A stretch of 64,000 nucleotides of DNA from Agromyces sp. NDB4Y10 (lineage in GTDB: Bacteria; Actinomycetota; Actinomycetes; Actinomycetales; Microbacteriaceae). Shown one piece after another: positions 1 through 10,858 of the stretch (the first letter of the stretch is position 1; each line of letters opens with the position of its first letter). The stretch is from contig NZ_LQGY01000004.1 of assembly GCF_001620055.1 (NCBI RefSeq), forward strand, positions 1 through 64,000. Direction: 5' to 3'. The notes under the pieces are model-generated. The model ran no database searches. It saw only the letters and a list, made by a program, of their open reading frames with translations, and was not told the origin of the DNA. Made by a program: the position numbers and the translations under genes.

Positions 1-2
1 GA

Positions 3-120
3 GTTTCGGCGGCCATAGCGCGAGGGAAACGCCCGGACACATTCCGAACCCGGAAGCTAAGACTCGCAGCGCCGATGGTACTGCAGGGGCGACCCTGTGG
101 GAGAGTAGGACACCGCCGGA
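3..120 (+). rRNA. rrf: 5S ribosomal RNA
   Basis: The stretch matches the actinobacterial 5S rRNA pattern: GTTTCGGCGG at the 5' end pairs with CCGCCGGAC at the 3' end. It carries the near-universal internal CATTCCGAACCCGGAAG, AGCGCCGATGGTACTGC and GTGGGAGAGTAGG segments. Length is about 118 nt, so the gene looks complete. It is presumably the last gene of an rRNA operon whose 16S and 23S genes lie before the window. End points are accurate to a few bases. Confidence 0.96.
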
Positions 121-134
121 CATACTTTGAGGAG

Positions 135-177
135 TGGCCACCCACTGCGTTCAACAGCGAACGCCGGCGGGTGGCCA
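135..177 (+). terminator. rRNA operon terminator hairpin
   Basis: TGGCCACCC (135-143) pairs with GGGTGGCCA (169-177). A second stem, GCGTTC with GAACGC, lies inside. It follows the 5S gene by about 15 bases. The T-run after it is short (ATTCC), so it is an inferred terminator of the rRNA operon. Confidence 0.7.
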
Positions 178-254
178 TTCCGCGTTTAACGCGCCGGTCC
201 GAGCCCGGCAGTACGGTTGAGTCCACGACGGCTCCCCACACGACAGGAAGATTC

Positions 255-1823
255 GTGAGCGATTCGACGCAGCACGGCCCGGGCGACGAGCGTCCCCGGA
301 ACGACCGACGACCACGGGACACCGACCAGGGCCGGAACGAGCGGAAGCAGCCCTACCGTCAGCGCCCCGATCGCGACGGCGAGCGACGCGATTCGGATCG
401 GCGTCCGCAGCGCGACGGTGAGCGGAAGCCGTACGGGTCGCGTCCGCAGCGCGATGGTGAGCGCAAGCCGTACGGGTCGCGTCCGCAGCGCGACGGCGAG
501 CGGAAGCCGTATGGTTCGCGTCCGGACCGTGATGGTGAGCGCAAGCCGTACGGGTCGCGTCCGGACCGGGATGGTGAGCGGAAGCCGTACGGGTCGCGTC
601 CGGACCGCGACGGTGAGCGGAAGCCGTACGGGTCGCGTCCGGACCGCGACGGTGAGCGGAAGCCGTACGGGTCGCGTCCGCAGCGCGACGGTGAGCGGAA
701 GCCGTACGGTTCGCGTCCTGACCGCGATGGTGAGCGGAAGCCGTACGGGTCCCGTCCGCAGCGCGACGGCGAGCGGAAGCCGTACGGCTCGCGTCCGCAG
801 CGCGACGGCGAGCGTAAGCCGTACGGCTCGCGTCCGCAGCGTGATGGTGACCGCAGGTCGTCTGACCGGTCGGCTGACCATCGCCCGCGGGAGGATGCCG
901 GCGTCCGTCCCGAGCGGTATGGTGCCGCCGAGCTGCAGGTGCGTCCGCGGCATGACGACCCGGAGGTGCCCGAGCGCATCCAGCCGAAGGACCTCGACCG
1001 GAGCGCCCGCGCGGAGCTCAAGACGCTGACGAAGGAGAACGCCGACTGGGTCGCGCGTCACCTGGTCGCGGCGGCGGAGGTCCTCGAGGACGACCCCGCG
1101 CTCGCGCATCGGCATGCTCTCTCGGCGTCTCGCCGGGCCGGGCGCATCGCGATCGTCCGTGAGACGCTCGCGATCACCGCCTACGCGACCGGCGACTTCG
1201 CGCTCGCACTGCGAGAGCTCCGGACGTATCGCCGCATCTCCGGCAGCGACGAGCAACTGCCGCTCATGGTCGACAGCGAGCGCGGCGTCGGCCGGCCGGA
1301 TCGCGCGCTCGAGCTCGGCCGCTCCGTCGACCGTTCCACGCTGCCGGCATCCGTGCAGGTGGCCCTCGCGATCGCCATGTCGGGAGCCCGACTCGACCTC
1401 GGGCAGCCCGAGCTGGCCCTCGCCGAGCTCGAGATCCCGCAGCTGGACCCCGACCGAGCCTTCTCGTACAGCCCGGCGCTGTTCTCGGCGTACGCCGAGG
1501 TGCTGGAGGAACTCGGCCGTGCCGACGACGCGGCCGCCTGGCGGGATCGCGCCCGCCGCGCCGAGGCGGCCCTGGCCGGCGAAGGGCTCGACCTCATCGA
1601 GGTGTTCGACCTCGAGGGCACCGAGCCGAGCGGCGTCGACGTTCCGGCGCCGCCGTCCGTGGAGTCCGACGAGCCGGCCGCGGGTGCTGAGGCGGAGTCC
1701 GAGGCCGGAGACCCCGCCGACGCGATCGAGCCCGAGGTGGCGGCGGTCCTCGCCGAGACGGCCGACCTCGAGGCGGTTGACGCATCGGACGAGCCCGACG
1801 AGGCGGAGCCCGAGCGCGCATGA
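255..1823 (+). CDS. Tandem-repeat, TPR-like protein (Rv1691-type locus)
   Basis: The 522-residue product starts at GTG 255, chosen because AGGAAG lies just upstream and the longer frame would run into the 5S gene. Residues 1-36 are polar. Residues about 37-205 are thirteen 13-residue units of the form RP(Q/D)RDGERKPYGS, very basic and probably disordered. Residues about 245-445 are alpha-helical and Ala/Leu/Arg-rich and resemble degenerate tetratricopeptide repeats. The last 75 residues are very acidic. The ATGA overlap with the phosphatase gene shows co-translation. The position matches M. tuberculosis Rv1691, whose function is unknown to me. The Arg/Gly/Tyr-rich repeats next to an acidic tail could bind RNA or DNA, but nothing proves it. 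Related proteins lack or vary the repeats, so copy number may differ between strains. Confidence 0.85.
   Translation: MSDSTQHGPGDERPRNDRRPRDTDQGRNERKQPYRQRPDRDGERRDSDRRPQRDGERKPYGSRPQRDGERKPYGSRPQRDGERKPYGSRPDRDGERKPYGSRPDRDGERKPYGSRPDRDGERKPYGSRPDRDGERKPYGSRPQRDGERKPYGSRPDRDGERKPYGSRPQRDGERKPYGSRPQRDGERKPYGSRPQRDGDRRSSDRSADHRPREDAGVRPERYGAAELQVRPRHDDPEVPERIQPKDLDRSARAELKTLTKENADWVARHLVAAAEVLEDDPALAHRHALSASRRAGRIAIVRETLAITAYATGDFALALRELRTYRRISGSDEQLPLMVDSERGVGRPDRALELGRSVDRSTLPASVQVALAIAMSGARLDLGQPELALAELEIPQLDPDRAFSYSPALFSAYAEVLEELGRADDAAAWRDRARRAEAALAGEGLDLIEVFDLEGTEPSGVDVPAPPSVESDEPAAGAEAESEAGDPADAIEPEVAAVLAETADLEAVDASDEPDEAEPERA
363..869 (+). repeat. 39-bp in-frame tandem repeat, 13 units
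   Basis: Eleven near-identical units run from 402 to 830, each starting CGTCC(G/T)(C/G)A and encoding RP(Q/D)RDGERKPYGS. A divergent first unit (363-401) and last unit (831-869) flank them. Units differ mainly at the Gln/Asp codon (CAG versus GAC) and at silent third positions, so amplification looks recent. The period is a multiple of three, so gain or loss of units keeps the reading frame. Confidence 0.97.
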
Positions 1824-2851
1824 GTCCCGTGTTCGCGCGGCGCCGCGAGGGCGCCTCGCCGCTCGAGGGCGCCGACGCGATCTTCGCCGATCTCGACGGC
1901 GTCGTCTACGCCGGCCCGCACGCCATTCCCCACGCGGTCGACAGCCTCAACCGCGCCGCGGAGTCCCGTCCGGTGGCCTACCTCACCAACAACGCCTCGC
2001 GGACCGACGCGCAGGTGGCGGCGCACCTGACGTCGCTCGGGCTCCACGCGACCCCCGACGCGGTCGTGACCTCGCCGCAGGCGGCGATGCGGCTGCTCGC
2101 GGCATCCGTCGCCCCCGGCGGCCTCGTGCTCGTGGTCGGCGGGGACGGCATCGTCGCGGAGCTCGAGCGCGGCGGCTACCGCGTCACGCGGTCCGCCGAC
2201 GACGGCCCCGACGCCGTCATGCAGGGATTCCACCCCGACGTCGGCTGGCGCCAGCTCGCCGAGGCGACGTTCGCGCTGAACGCGCACGGCGGCCCGGGGG
2301 AGCCCGGCGGCATCCCGTGGATCGCCACGAACATGGACTGGACGATCCCCGTCGAGCGCGGCGTCGCTCCCGGCAACGGCACGCTGGTCTCGGCCGTGCA
2401 CACCGCGGCAGGCCGCTTCCCCGAGGTCGCCGGCAAGCCCGAGACGCCGATCTTCGACGTCGCGCGCGATCGCTTCGGAGCGTCCAACCCGCTCATGGTG
2501 GGCGACCGGCTGGACACCGACATCCGCGGGGCGAACCGCGCCGGGATCGCGTCGGCGGTCGTGCTCACGGGCATCGACCGGGCCAAGCAGGTGCTCGCCG
2601 CGGATGCCGCGAGCCGGCCGGACTTCATCCTCGGCGACCTCCGCGGCCTGCACGAGCCGTACCCCGAGATCCAGCGGCGACGCGGCGCCGTCAGCGTGGG
2701 CCGGGCGTCGGTGCGCGTCACCGGACGCACGGTGGAGATCGAGCGCGACGGCGACGACCCGCTCGACCTGCTGCGTGCCGCGTGCCACGCCATCTGGGAG
2801 TGCGGCACGGCCATCCATGCACTCCAGGTGCCCGAGCGGCTCTACCGCTGA
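1820..2851 (+). CDS. HAD-family phosphatase, NagD-like
   Basis: The 343-residue cytosolic protein has the haloacid dehalogenase motifs. DLDG with Asp24 and Asp26 should form the phospho-enzyme, LTNNASR is motif II, and GDRLDTDIRGANRAG near residue 228 is motif IV that binds Mg. This order is typical of the NagD/phosphoglycolate phosphatase subfamily (type IIA cap). The homologue at this position in M. tuberculosis, Rv1692, is described as a glycerol-3-phosphate phosphatase, so the same substrate is possible here. About 80 extra residues at the C-terminus follow the HAD fold. ATG 1820 overlaps the stop of the previous gene. Confidence 0.85.
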   Translation: MSPVFARRREGASPLEGADAIFADLDGVVYAGPHAIPHAVDSLNRAAESRPVAYLTNNASRTDAQVAAHLTSLGLHATPDAVVTSPQAAMRLLAASVAPGGLVLVVGGDGIVAELERGGYRVTRSADDGPDAVMQGFHPDVGWRQLAEATFALNAHGGPGEPGGIPWIATNMDWTIPVERGVAPGNGTLVSAVHTAAGRFPEVAGKPETPIFDVARDRFGASNPLMVGDRLDTDIRGANRAGIASAVVLTGIDRAKQVLAADAASRPDFILGDLRGLHEPYPEIQRRRGAVSVGRASVRVTGRTVEIERDGDDPLDLLRAACHAIWECGTAIHALQVPERLYR

Positions 2852-2909
2852 CCTCGCGCCGGCCCGCTGATCGTTCCGTGTCGGCGACCGCCGTGTGGGC
2901 GGCGCCGGG

Positions 2910-2915
2910 TACCGT
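2910..2915 (+). promoter_or_regulatory. -10 element (TACCGT), leaderless promoter
   Basis: TACCGT ends exactly six bases before GTG 2922, so transcription should start at or next to the start codon. It would drive the small gene together with tlyA, nadK and recN. The GGAAGG between is too close to the start to act as a ribosome-binding site. Confidence 0.55.
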
Positions 2916-2921
2916 GGAAGG

Positions 2922-3107
2922 GTGAGCACCGCAGACCTGGAGCGCGACGCGTCCGAGCACGACCCCGACGCCGTCGAGGCGACGGCCGATGCGCTCGAGG
3001 GGATCGAGGCCGCGCCGCTCGAGGAGCGCGCGGGCGGCTACGACGCACTGGCCGAGCGGCTCCGCGCCGAACTCGAGCGGTCCGACCCGGCGCGCGCCGC
3101 GGGATGA
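2922..3107 (+). CDS. Small conserved acidic protein (Rv1693-type)
   Basis: The predicted product has 61 residues, is Glu/Asp/Ala-rich and helical, with no known domain. I chose GTG 2922 because a -10 element ends six bases upstream; an in-frame GTG at 2895 would add nine residues. The reading frame ends with TGA overlapping ATG 3104 of tlyA. A short gene of unknown function sits at the same place in mycobacteria, between the HAD phosphatase and tlyA, which supports it as real. Its first role may be to provide a leaderless entry point for the tlyA-nadK-recN transcript. Confidence 0.7.
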   Translation: MSTADLERDASEHDPDAVEATADALEGIEAAPLEERAGGYDALAERLRAELERSDPARAAG

Positions 3108-3919
3108 CGGGCGGCGGTGAGAGGCTCGACGCCGCGCTCGCGGCGCGCGGGCTCGCGCGGTCGCGCACGCACGCCGCCGTGCTCATCGCCGACGGCGTGG
3201 TGAGCGTCGACGGCCGACCGGTCACGAAGGCGGCCCACCGGGTGGGCGATGATGCGGTGCTCGAGGTCGCGGCATCCGACCACTACGTCAGCCGCGCCGC
3301 GCACAAGCTCATCGCCGCGCTCGACGCGTTCGGCGTCGACCCCGCCGGTCGCGTCGTGCTCGACGCCGGCGCATCGACGGGCGGGTTCAGCCAGGTGCTG
3401 CTGGAGCGCGGGGCGAGGACCGTGCTCGCCGTCGACGTCGGCCACGGGCAGCTCTCGCCGCAACTGGCCGGCACACCCGGACTCGTCGCCGTCGAGGGAT
3501 GCAACGTGCGCCACCTCGACCCCGAGACGCTGGCGCGGCTCACCGGCGTCGACGAGCGACCGACCCTCGTCGTCGCCGATCTCTCGTTCATCTCCCTCGC
3601 GACCGTGCTCCCGGCGCTCCGCGACACCGCTGACCCGACGGGGGAGTTCGTGCTGCTCGTCAAGCCGCAGTTCGAAGTCGGTCGCAGCAACACGCGAGAG
3701 GGCGTCGTCCGCGACCCGGCCGCGCGTGAGGACGCCGTCATGGGCGTGCTCTGGGCCGCCCACGACCTCGGCCTGAGGACCGCCGGCGTGCGCTCCTCCC
3801 CAATCGCGGGGACGCACGGGAATCGCGAGGTGCTCGTGCTCCTCAGCCCGACCCGAGGCGGCGATCCGTCAGAATGGTCCGGTCGGGTCAGAGAAGCGAC
3901 GGGAGGCGTCACGGCGTGA
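3104..3919 (+). CDS. tlyA: TlyA family rRNA 2'-O-methyltransferase
   Basis: The 271-residue protein has an S4 RNA-binding domain (residues 1-60, RLDAALAARGLARSRT) followed by an FtsJ/RrmJ-type methyltransferase fold (about 62-245) with the SAM motif VLDAGASTGGFSQ near residue 84 and KPQFE near 188. In mycobacteria TlyA methylates C1409 of 16S and C1920 of 23S rRNA and sets capreomycin susceptibility; it is also called a hemolysin. Length matches the family. It lies between the small protein and nadK with 4-base overlaps on both sides, the usual actinobacterial arrangement. Confidence 0.93.
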   Translation: MTGGGERLDAALAARGLARSRTHAAVLIADGVVSVDGRPVTKAAHRVGDDAVLEVAASDHYVSRAAHKLIAALDAFGVDPAGRVVLDAGASTGGFSQVLLERGARTVLAVDVGHGQLSPQLAGTPGLVAVEGCNVRHLDPETLARLTGVDERPTLVVADLSFISLATVLPALRDTADPTGEFVLLVKPQFEVGRSNTREGVVRDPAAREDAVMGVLWAAHDLGLRTAGVRSSPIAGTHGNREVLVLLSPTRGGDPSEWSGRVREATGGVTA

Positions 3920-4830
3920 GCGATGCACGGCATTTCCTCGTGGTGTCGCACACGGGCCGGCAGGCCGCCCTCGAGGCGACGGCCGACGTGTGCGGGCAGC
4001 TGGTCGCCGCCGGCGCCGTCCCGGTCATCGCCGCCGAGCAGTGGCACGACGTGCTCCGCCAGCTCCCCGAGCTCGAGGGGATGGTGCGTCGTCTCGAGGA
4101 GGTGTCGCCCAGGCACCTCGAGCTCGTCATCGTCCTCGGCGGCGACGGCACCATCCTGCGGGCCGCCGAACTCACGCGCGAGCACCCGGTGCCCCTCCTC
4201 GGTGTCAATCTCGGGCATGTCGGGTTCCTCGCCGAGAGCGAGCGCGACGACCTCGGCTACACCGTCGGCCGAGCGGTCGCGCGCGATTACACGGTCGAGG
4301 AGCGCATGACGCTCTCGGTCCGGGCGAAGGTCGGCGACGACGTCGTCTACGAGGGCTGGGCCCTCAACGAGGCGACCGTCGAGAAGGCCGAGCGCGAGCG
4401 GATGCTCGAGGTGGTCATCGAGGTCGACCGGCGCCCGCTGTCGTCGTTCGGCTGCGACGGTGTGGTCATGTCCACGCCCACCGGCTCGACCGCCTACTCC
4501 TTCTCGGCCGGCGGACCGGTCGTGTGGCCGGCCGTCGAGGCGCTGCTGCTCGTACCGCTCAGCGCCCATGCGCTCTTCGCCCGACCCCTCGTGGTCGGGC
4601 CGGATTCGTCGCTCGCGGTCGAGGTGCTCCAACGCACCGAGGCGTCCGCCGTGATCTGGTGCGACGGGCGACGCATGTTCGAGCTGCCGGCGGGTGCCCG
4701 CGTCATCGTGCGCCGTTCGCCCGTGCCCGTGCGGTTGGCACGCCTGCACCAGGCTCCGTTCACCGACCGGCTCGTCAACAAGTTCCAGCTCCCCGTCACG
4801 GGGTGGAGGGGGCCGGTCGCCGGTGATTGA
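3916..4830 (+). CDS. nadK: NAD kinase
   Basis: This enzyme phosphorylates NAD with ATP or polyphosphate to give NADP in the cytosol. The 304-residue product has the GGDGT motif (about residues 74-79, in VLGGDGTILR), the NE(A) motif near 150 and the TPTGSTAYSFSAGG NAD-binding segment near 188. GTG 3916 overlaps the tlyA stop as GTGA. The C-terminus overlaps recN by 8 bases. The tlyA-nadK-recN order is conserved across actinobacteria and firmicutes. Confidence 0.95.
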   Translation: MSDARHFLVVSHTGRQAALEATADVCGQLVAAGAVPVIAAEQWHDVLRQLPELEGMVRRLEEVSPRHLELVIVLGGDGTILRAAELTREHPVPLLGVNLGHVGFLAESERDDLGYTVGRAVARDYTVEERMTLSVRAKVGDDVVYEGWALNEATVEKAERERMLEVVIEVDRRPLSSFGCDGVVMSTPTGSTAYSFSAGGPVVWPAVEALLLVPLSAHALFARPLVVGPDSSLAVEVLQRTEASAVIWCDGRRMFELPAGARVIVRRSPVPVRLARLHQAPFTDRLVNKFQLPVTGWRGPVAGD

Positions 4831-6517
4831 GGAACTCGCCATCCGCGACCTCGGCGTGATCGCCGAGGCGACGCTGCCGCTCGGACCGGGCTTCACCGCC
4901 GTCACGGGCGAGACCGGAGCGGGCAAGACGATGGTCGTGACGGCACTCGGGCTGCTCCTCGGCGCCCGCGCCGACGCCGCCACCGTCCGGGCCGGCGCCA
5001 AGCAGGCGTGGGTCGAGGGGCGCTGGCTCCTCGAGGACCCCGAGACCGTCGCCGAGCGCGTCGCCGACGCCGGCGGCGACCTCGACGGGGGAGAGCTGCT
5101 CCTCGGCCGCTCCGTTTCCGCCGAGGGCCGCAGCCGCGCCATCGTGGGCGGACGCAGTGCACCCGTCGGGGTGCTCGGCGAGCTCGCCGACCACCTCGTC
5201 GTCGTGCACGGGCAGGCCGACCAGCAGCGTCTCCGCTCGACCGCCGCCCAGCGCGACGCGCTCGACCGGTTCGCCGGCGCCGATCTCGCTGCCGCACTCG
5301 AGGCGTATCGCACCGCCTACCGGACCTGGCGATCCGACGCGGACGAGCTCGCGCGCCTCCGCGAGGAGCATGACGCGCGTGCCCGCGAAGCCGAGGAACT
5401 CCGCATCGCCCTCGAGGAGATCGAGACGGCCGATCCGCAGCCCGGCGAGGACGCGGCGCTGGCGGAGCGAGCGGACCGGCTGACGAACCTCGAGGACCTG
5501 CGACTCGCCGCCGCCCAGGCGCACGAGCTCATCTCCGCCGAAGCACCGGCCGACGACACGCCGGACGCCGTGACCCTCGTCGAAGCGGCCCGCCGCCACG
5601 TCGACCGCGTCGTCTCCCACGATCCCGCGCTCGCGCCGATCGCGGAGGCGGTCGCCGGGGCCGGCTTCGCACTCGCGGATGCCGCGGCCGAGCTGTCCGG
5701 CTACCTCGCGGGCCTCGACGCCGACGGCGCGGCCGAGCTCGAGACCGTCCAGGAGCGTCGGGCCGTGCTCGCGAGCCTCATGCGCCGGCACGGGTCGCTC
5801 GACGAGGTGCTCGCCTTCCGCCATGACGGCGGACTGCGTCTCGTCGAGCTCGACGGCGACGACGACCGCATCGCCGAGCTCGAGCAGGCCGTCGAGCGAC
5901 GTGCCGCCGAGGTCGGCGAGCTCGCCGACCGGGTCAGCGCGCTCCGGGAGTCGGCGGCCGAGCGGCTCGCGGGCGCCGTGACCGCCGAGCTCGCCGCGCT
6001 CGCGATGCCCGACGCCGAACTCACCGTGTCCGTCGACCGCACGGACGAGCCGGGCCCCAACGGCCGCGACCAGGTGTCGATCCTGCTCCGCCCGCACCCC
6101 GGCGCCCAGCCGCGTCCGGTCGCGAAGGGCGCGTCCGGCGGCGAGCTCTCCCGCGTCATGCTCGCGATCGAGGTCGTCATCGCCGGCGCCGACCCGGTAC
6201 CCACCTTCGTCTTCGACGAGGTCGATGCGGGCGTCGGCGGTGCTGCGGCCATCGAGATCGGCCGCCGGCTCGCGCGGCTCGCCGAGCGGGCGCAGGTCAT
6301 CGTGGTCACCCACCTGGCGCAGGTCGCGGCGTTCGCCACCAACCACCTGAGCGTCGTGAAGGGCACCGACGGCCGCGTCACCGCCTCGAGCGTGCGCCAG
6401 CTGCACGGCGCGGACCGCGAGGCGGAGATGGCCCGCCTGCTCTCCGGCCTCGCCGACTCCGAGAGCGGACTCGCCCACGCGCGCGAACTCCTCGAGATCG
6501 CCGACGCGGCGGCCTGA
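4823..6517 (+). CDS. recN: DNA repair protein RecN
   Basis: The protein is an SMC-like ATPase acting at double-strand breaks. The 564-residue product has Walker A GETGAGKT (residues about 29-36), a long coiled-coil middle rich in Glu/Arg/Ala, the ABC signature GASGGELSR near 436 and Walker B TFVFDEVDAGVGG near 460, followed by VVTHLAQVAAFA. GTG 4823 starts VIEELAIRDLGVI, the usual N-terminus, and overlaps nadK. No separate promoter is visible, so it is probably read with tlyA and nadK. Confidence 0.95.
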   Translation: MIEELAIRDLGVIAEATLPLGPGFTAVTGETGAGKTMVVTALGLLLGARADAATVRAGAKQAWVEGRWLLEDPETVAERVADAGGDLDGGELLLGRSVSAEGRSRAIVGGRSAPVGVLGELADHLVVVHGQADQQRLRSTAAQRDALDRFAGADLAAALEAYRTAYRTWRSDADELARLREEHDARAREAEELRIALEEIETADPQPGEDAALAERADRLTNLEDLRLAAAQAHELISAEAPADDTPDAVTLVEAARRHVDRVVSHDPALAPIAEAVAGAGFALADAAAELSGYLAGLDADGAAELETVQERRAVLASLMRRHGSLDEVLAFRHDGGLRLVELDGDDDRIAELEQAVERRAAEVGELADRVSALRESAAERLAGAVTAELAALAMPDAELTVSVDRTDEPGPNGRDQVSILLRPHPGAQPRPVAKGASGGELSRVMLAIEVVIAGADPVPTFVFDEVDAGVGGAAAIEIGRRLARLAERAQVIVVTHLAQVAAFATNHLSVVKGTDGRVTASSVRQLHGADREAEMARLLSGLADSESGLAHARELLEIADAAA

Positions 6518-9019
<2,502 letters not shown>

Positions 9020-9020
<1 letters not shown>

Positions 9021-9925
9021 TGGACTCGCGCGCGGTCGACGACTACCTGCGGCACCTCACCGTGGAACGCGGCCTGGCGCGCAACACGCTCGCCTCCTAC
9101 CGGCGCGACCTCGCGATCTACGAGGCGTGGCTCGACTCGGCCGGCATCGAGGGCCCCGAGCGAGCCACCGAAGCCGACCTGTCGGCGTTCCTCCGCCACC
9201 TGAGCGCTGAACGCGAGCCGCGCCTGGCCGTGTCGTCGATCGCGCGGGTGCTCTCCGCGGTGCGGGGCCTGCACCGGTTCCTCGCCGAGGAGGGGCGCAC
9301 GCCGACCGACCCGTCCCGGGAACTGCGGCCGCCGAAGCAGCCCACGCGGCTGCCCAAGGCGATCCCCGTCGAGCAGGTGGCCGCCATCATCGAGGCCGCG
9401 CGCGTCGGCGACGACGTGATCGCCCTGCGCGACGTCGCCCTGCTCGAACTGCTCTACGCGACCGGCGCACGCGTGTCGGAGGCCACCGCGCTGAACGTCG
9501 ACGACCTCGTCGACGACGAGGTCGTGCGGCTGTTCGGCAAGGGCGGCACGCAGCGCATCGTGCCCGTCGGCAGCTACGCCCGCCGTGCGATCGACGCCTA
9601 CCTGGTCCGCTCCCGCCCCGTGCTCTCCGCGCGCGGCCCCGCCACGCCAGCGCTCTTCCTCGGCACGCGCGGTCGCCGCCTGTCGCGGCAGGCCGTATGG
9701 CAGGTGCTGCAGGATGCCGCGGACCGGGCCGGCGTCGCGGCATCCGTCTCACCCCACACGCTGCGGCACTCGTTCGCGACCCACCTCCTCGCGGGCGGCG
9801 CCGACGTGCGCGTGGTTCAGGAGCTGCTGGGACACGCCTCCGTGGCGACCACGCAGATCTACACGCTCGTCACGGCCGATACACTCCGGGAGATGTACAC
9901 GACCGCGCACCCCCGCGCTCGTTAG
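9020..9925 (+). CDS. xerD: Tyrosine recombinase XerD
   Basis: The 301-residue protein resolves chromosome dimers at dif with XerC and FtsK. It has an N-terminal SAM-like core-binding domain (about 1-90, DDYLRHLTVERGLARNTLASY) and a catalytic domain with Arg in ATGARVSE near 150, HTLRH near 248, His in LLGHASVATTQIYT and the nucleophilic Tyr near 281. GTG 9020 has GGAGG nine bases upstream. It sits in a housekeeping block between the Nudix gene and parA as in mycobacteria, so it is not a phage or integron integrase. Confidence 0.92.
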
Positions 9926-9928
9926 AAT
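9923..9928 (+). promoter_or_regulatory. -10 element (TAGAAT) of parA operon
   Basis: TAGAAT, a near-consensus -10 box, overlaps the xerD stop codon (TAG 9923-9925). The start would fall near 9935, leaving a leader of about 35 bases with GGGAGAGAG as the ribosome-binding site before GTG 9971. Confidence 0.55.
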
Positions 9929-9970
9929 CGACCAAGCATCGCAGCCGACAACGGGAGAGAGAACCGCACC

Positions 9971-10858
9971 GTGACCAAGGAGACCTACGACCCGGCGGAC
10001 GGCACCGCCACGCTGGAGTCGGATCTCGGTCCCACCGGTCGGCCCCTCCGCCAGTTCGCCGAACCGCCGCACCTGGCCTCGCACGGCCCCGCGCGCATCA
10101 TCGCGCTCTGCAACCAGAAGGGCGGCGTCGGCAAGACCACGACGACCATCAACCTCGGGGCCGCGCTCGCCGACTACGGCCGTCGCGTGCTCGCCATCGA
10201 CTTCGACCCGCAGGGCGCGCTCTCGGCGGGCCTCGGCGTGCAGACGCACGACGTGCCGACGATCTACGACCTGCTGCTCTCGCGCAACGTCCAGCCGCGC
10301 GACGCGATCCAGGCGACCCGCGTCGACGGGCTCGACGTCATCCCGGCGAACATCGACCTGTCGGCCGCCGAGGTGCACCTCGTGACCGAGGTGGCCCGCG
10401 AGCAGATCCTCGCGAGCGTGCTCCGCAAGGTGTCGGGCGACTACGACGTCATCCTCATCGACTGCCAGCCGTCGCTCGGCCTGCTCACGGTGAACGCGCT
10501 CACCGCGAGCCACGGCGTGATCATCCCGCTCGAGTGCGAGTACTTCGCGCTGCGCGGCGTCGCGCTGCTCATCGAGACCATCGACAAGGTGCGCGACCGC
10601 CTCAACCCGGCGATCACGCTCGACGGCATCCTCGCGACCATGTACGACGCCCGCACGCTGCACTCGCGCGAGGTGCTCGAGCGCGTGGTCGAGGCGTTCG
10701 GCGACCAGGTGCTCGAGACCGTCATCACGCGCACGGTGAAGTTCCCCGACGCGACCGTCGCGGCGACGCCGATCACCGAGTTCGCGCCCGAGCACCCGGC
10801 CTCGCGCGCGTACCGGCAGCTCGCCCGGGAGCTGGTCGACCGTGGCGCGGTCGCCTGA
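9971..10858 (+). CDS. ParA/Soj ATPase linked to scpAB
   Basis: The 295-residue protein is a deviant Walker ATPase with [17 protein letters not shown] (about residues 46-62), IDFDPQG near 77 and LIDCQPSLG near 158. An N-terminal extension of about 45 polar residues comes before the P-loop. It has no parB next to it; instead it leads scpA, scpB and rluB, the same place as Rv1708 in M. tuberculosis. It probably helps nucleoid organisation together with condensin loading, but that role is inferred. GTG 9971 has a good ribosome-binding site. Confidence 0.9.
   Translation: MTKETYDPADGTATLESDLGPTGRPLRQFAEPPHLASHGPARIIALCNQKGGVGKTTTTINLGAALADYGRRVLAIDFDPQGALSAGLGVQTHDVPTIYDLLLSRNVQPRDAIQATRVDGLDVIPANIDLSAAEVHLVTEVAREQILASVLRKVSGDYDVILIDCQPSLGLLTVNALTASHGVIIPLECEYFALRGVALLIETIDKVRDRLNPAITLDGILATMYDARTLHSREVLERVVEAFGDQVLETVITRTVKFPDATVAATPITEFAPEHPASRAYRQLARELVDRGAVA

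Noticed and set aside
363-869. A CRISPR array
   Set aside because: The units are directly adjacent with no unique spacers, they lie in a coding frame and encode regular peptides.
186-1256. Minus-strand open frames across the 39-bp repeats, with their own repeated peptides
   Set aside because: They are out-of-frame shadows of the tandem repeat; the plus-strand frame has the GTG, ribosome-binding site and overlap with the next gene.
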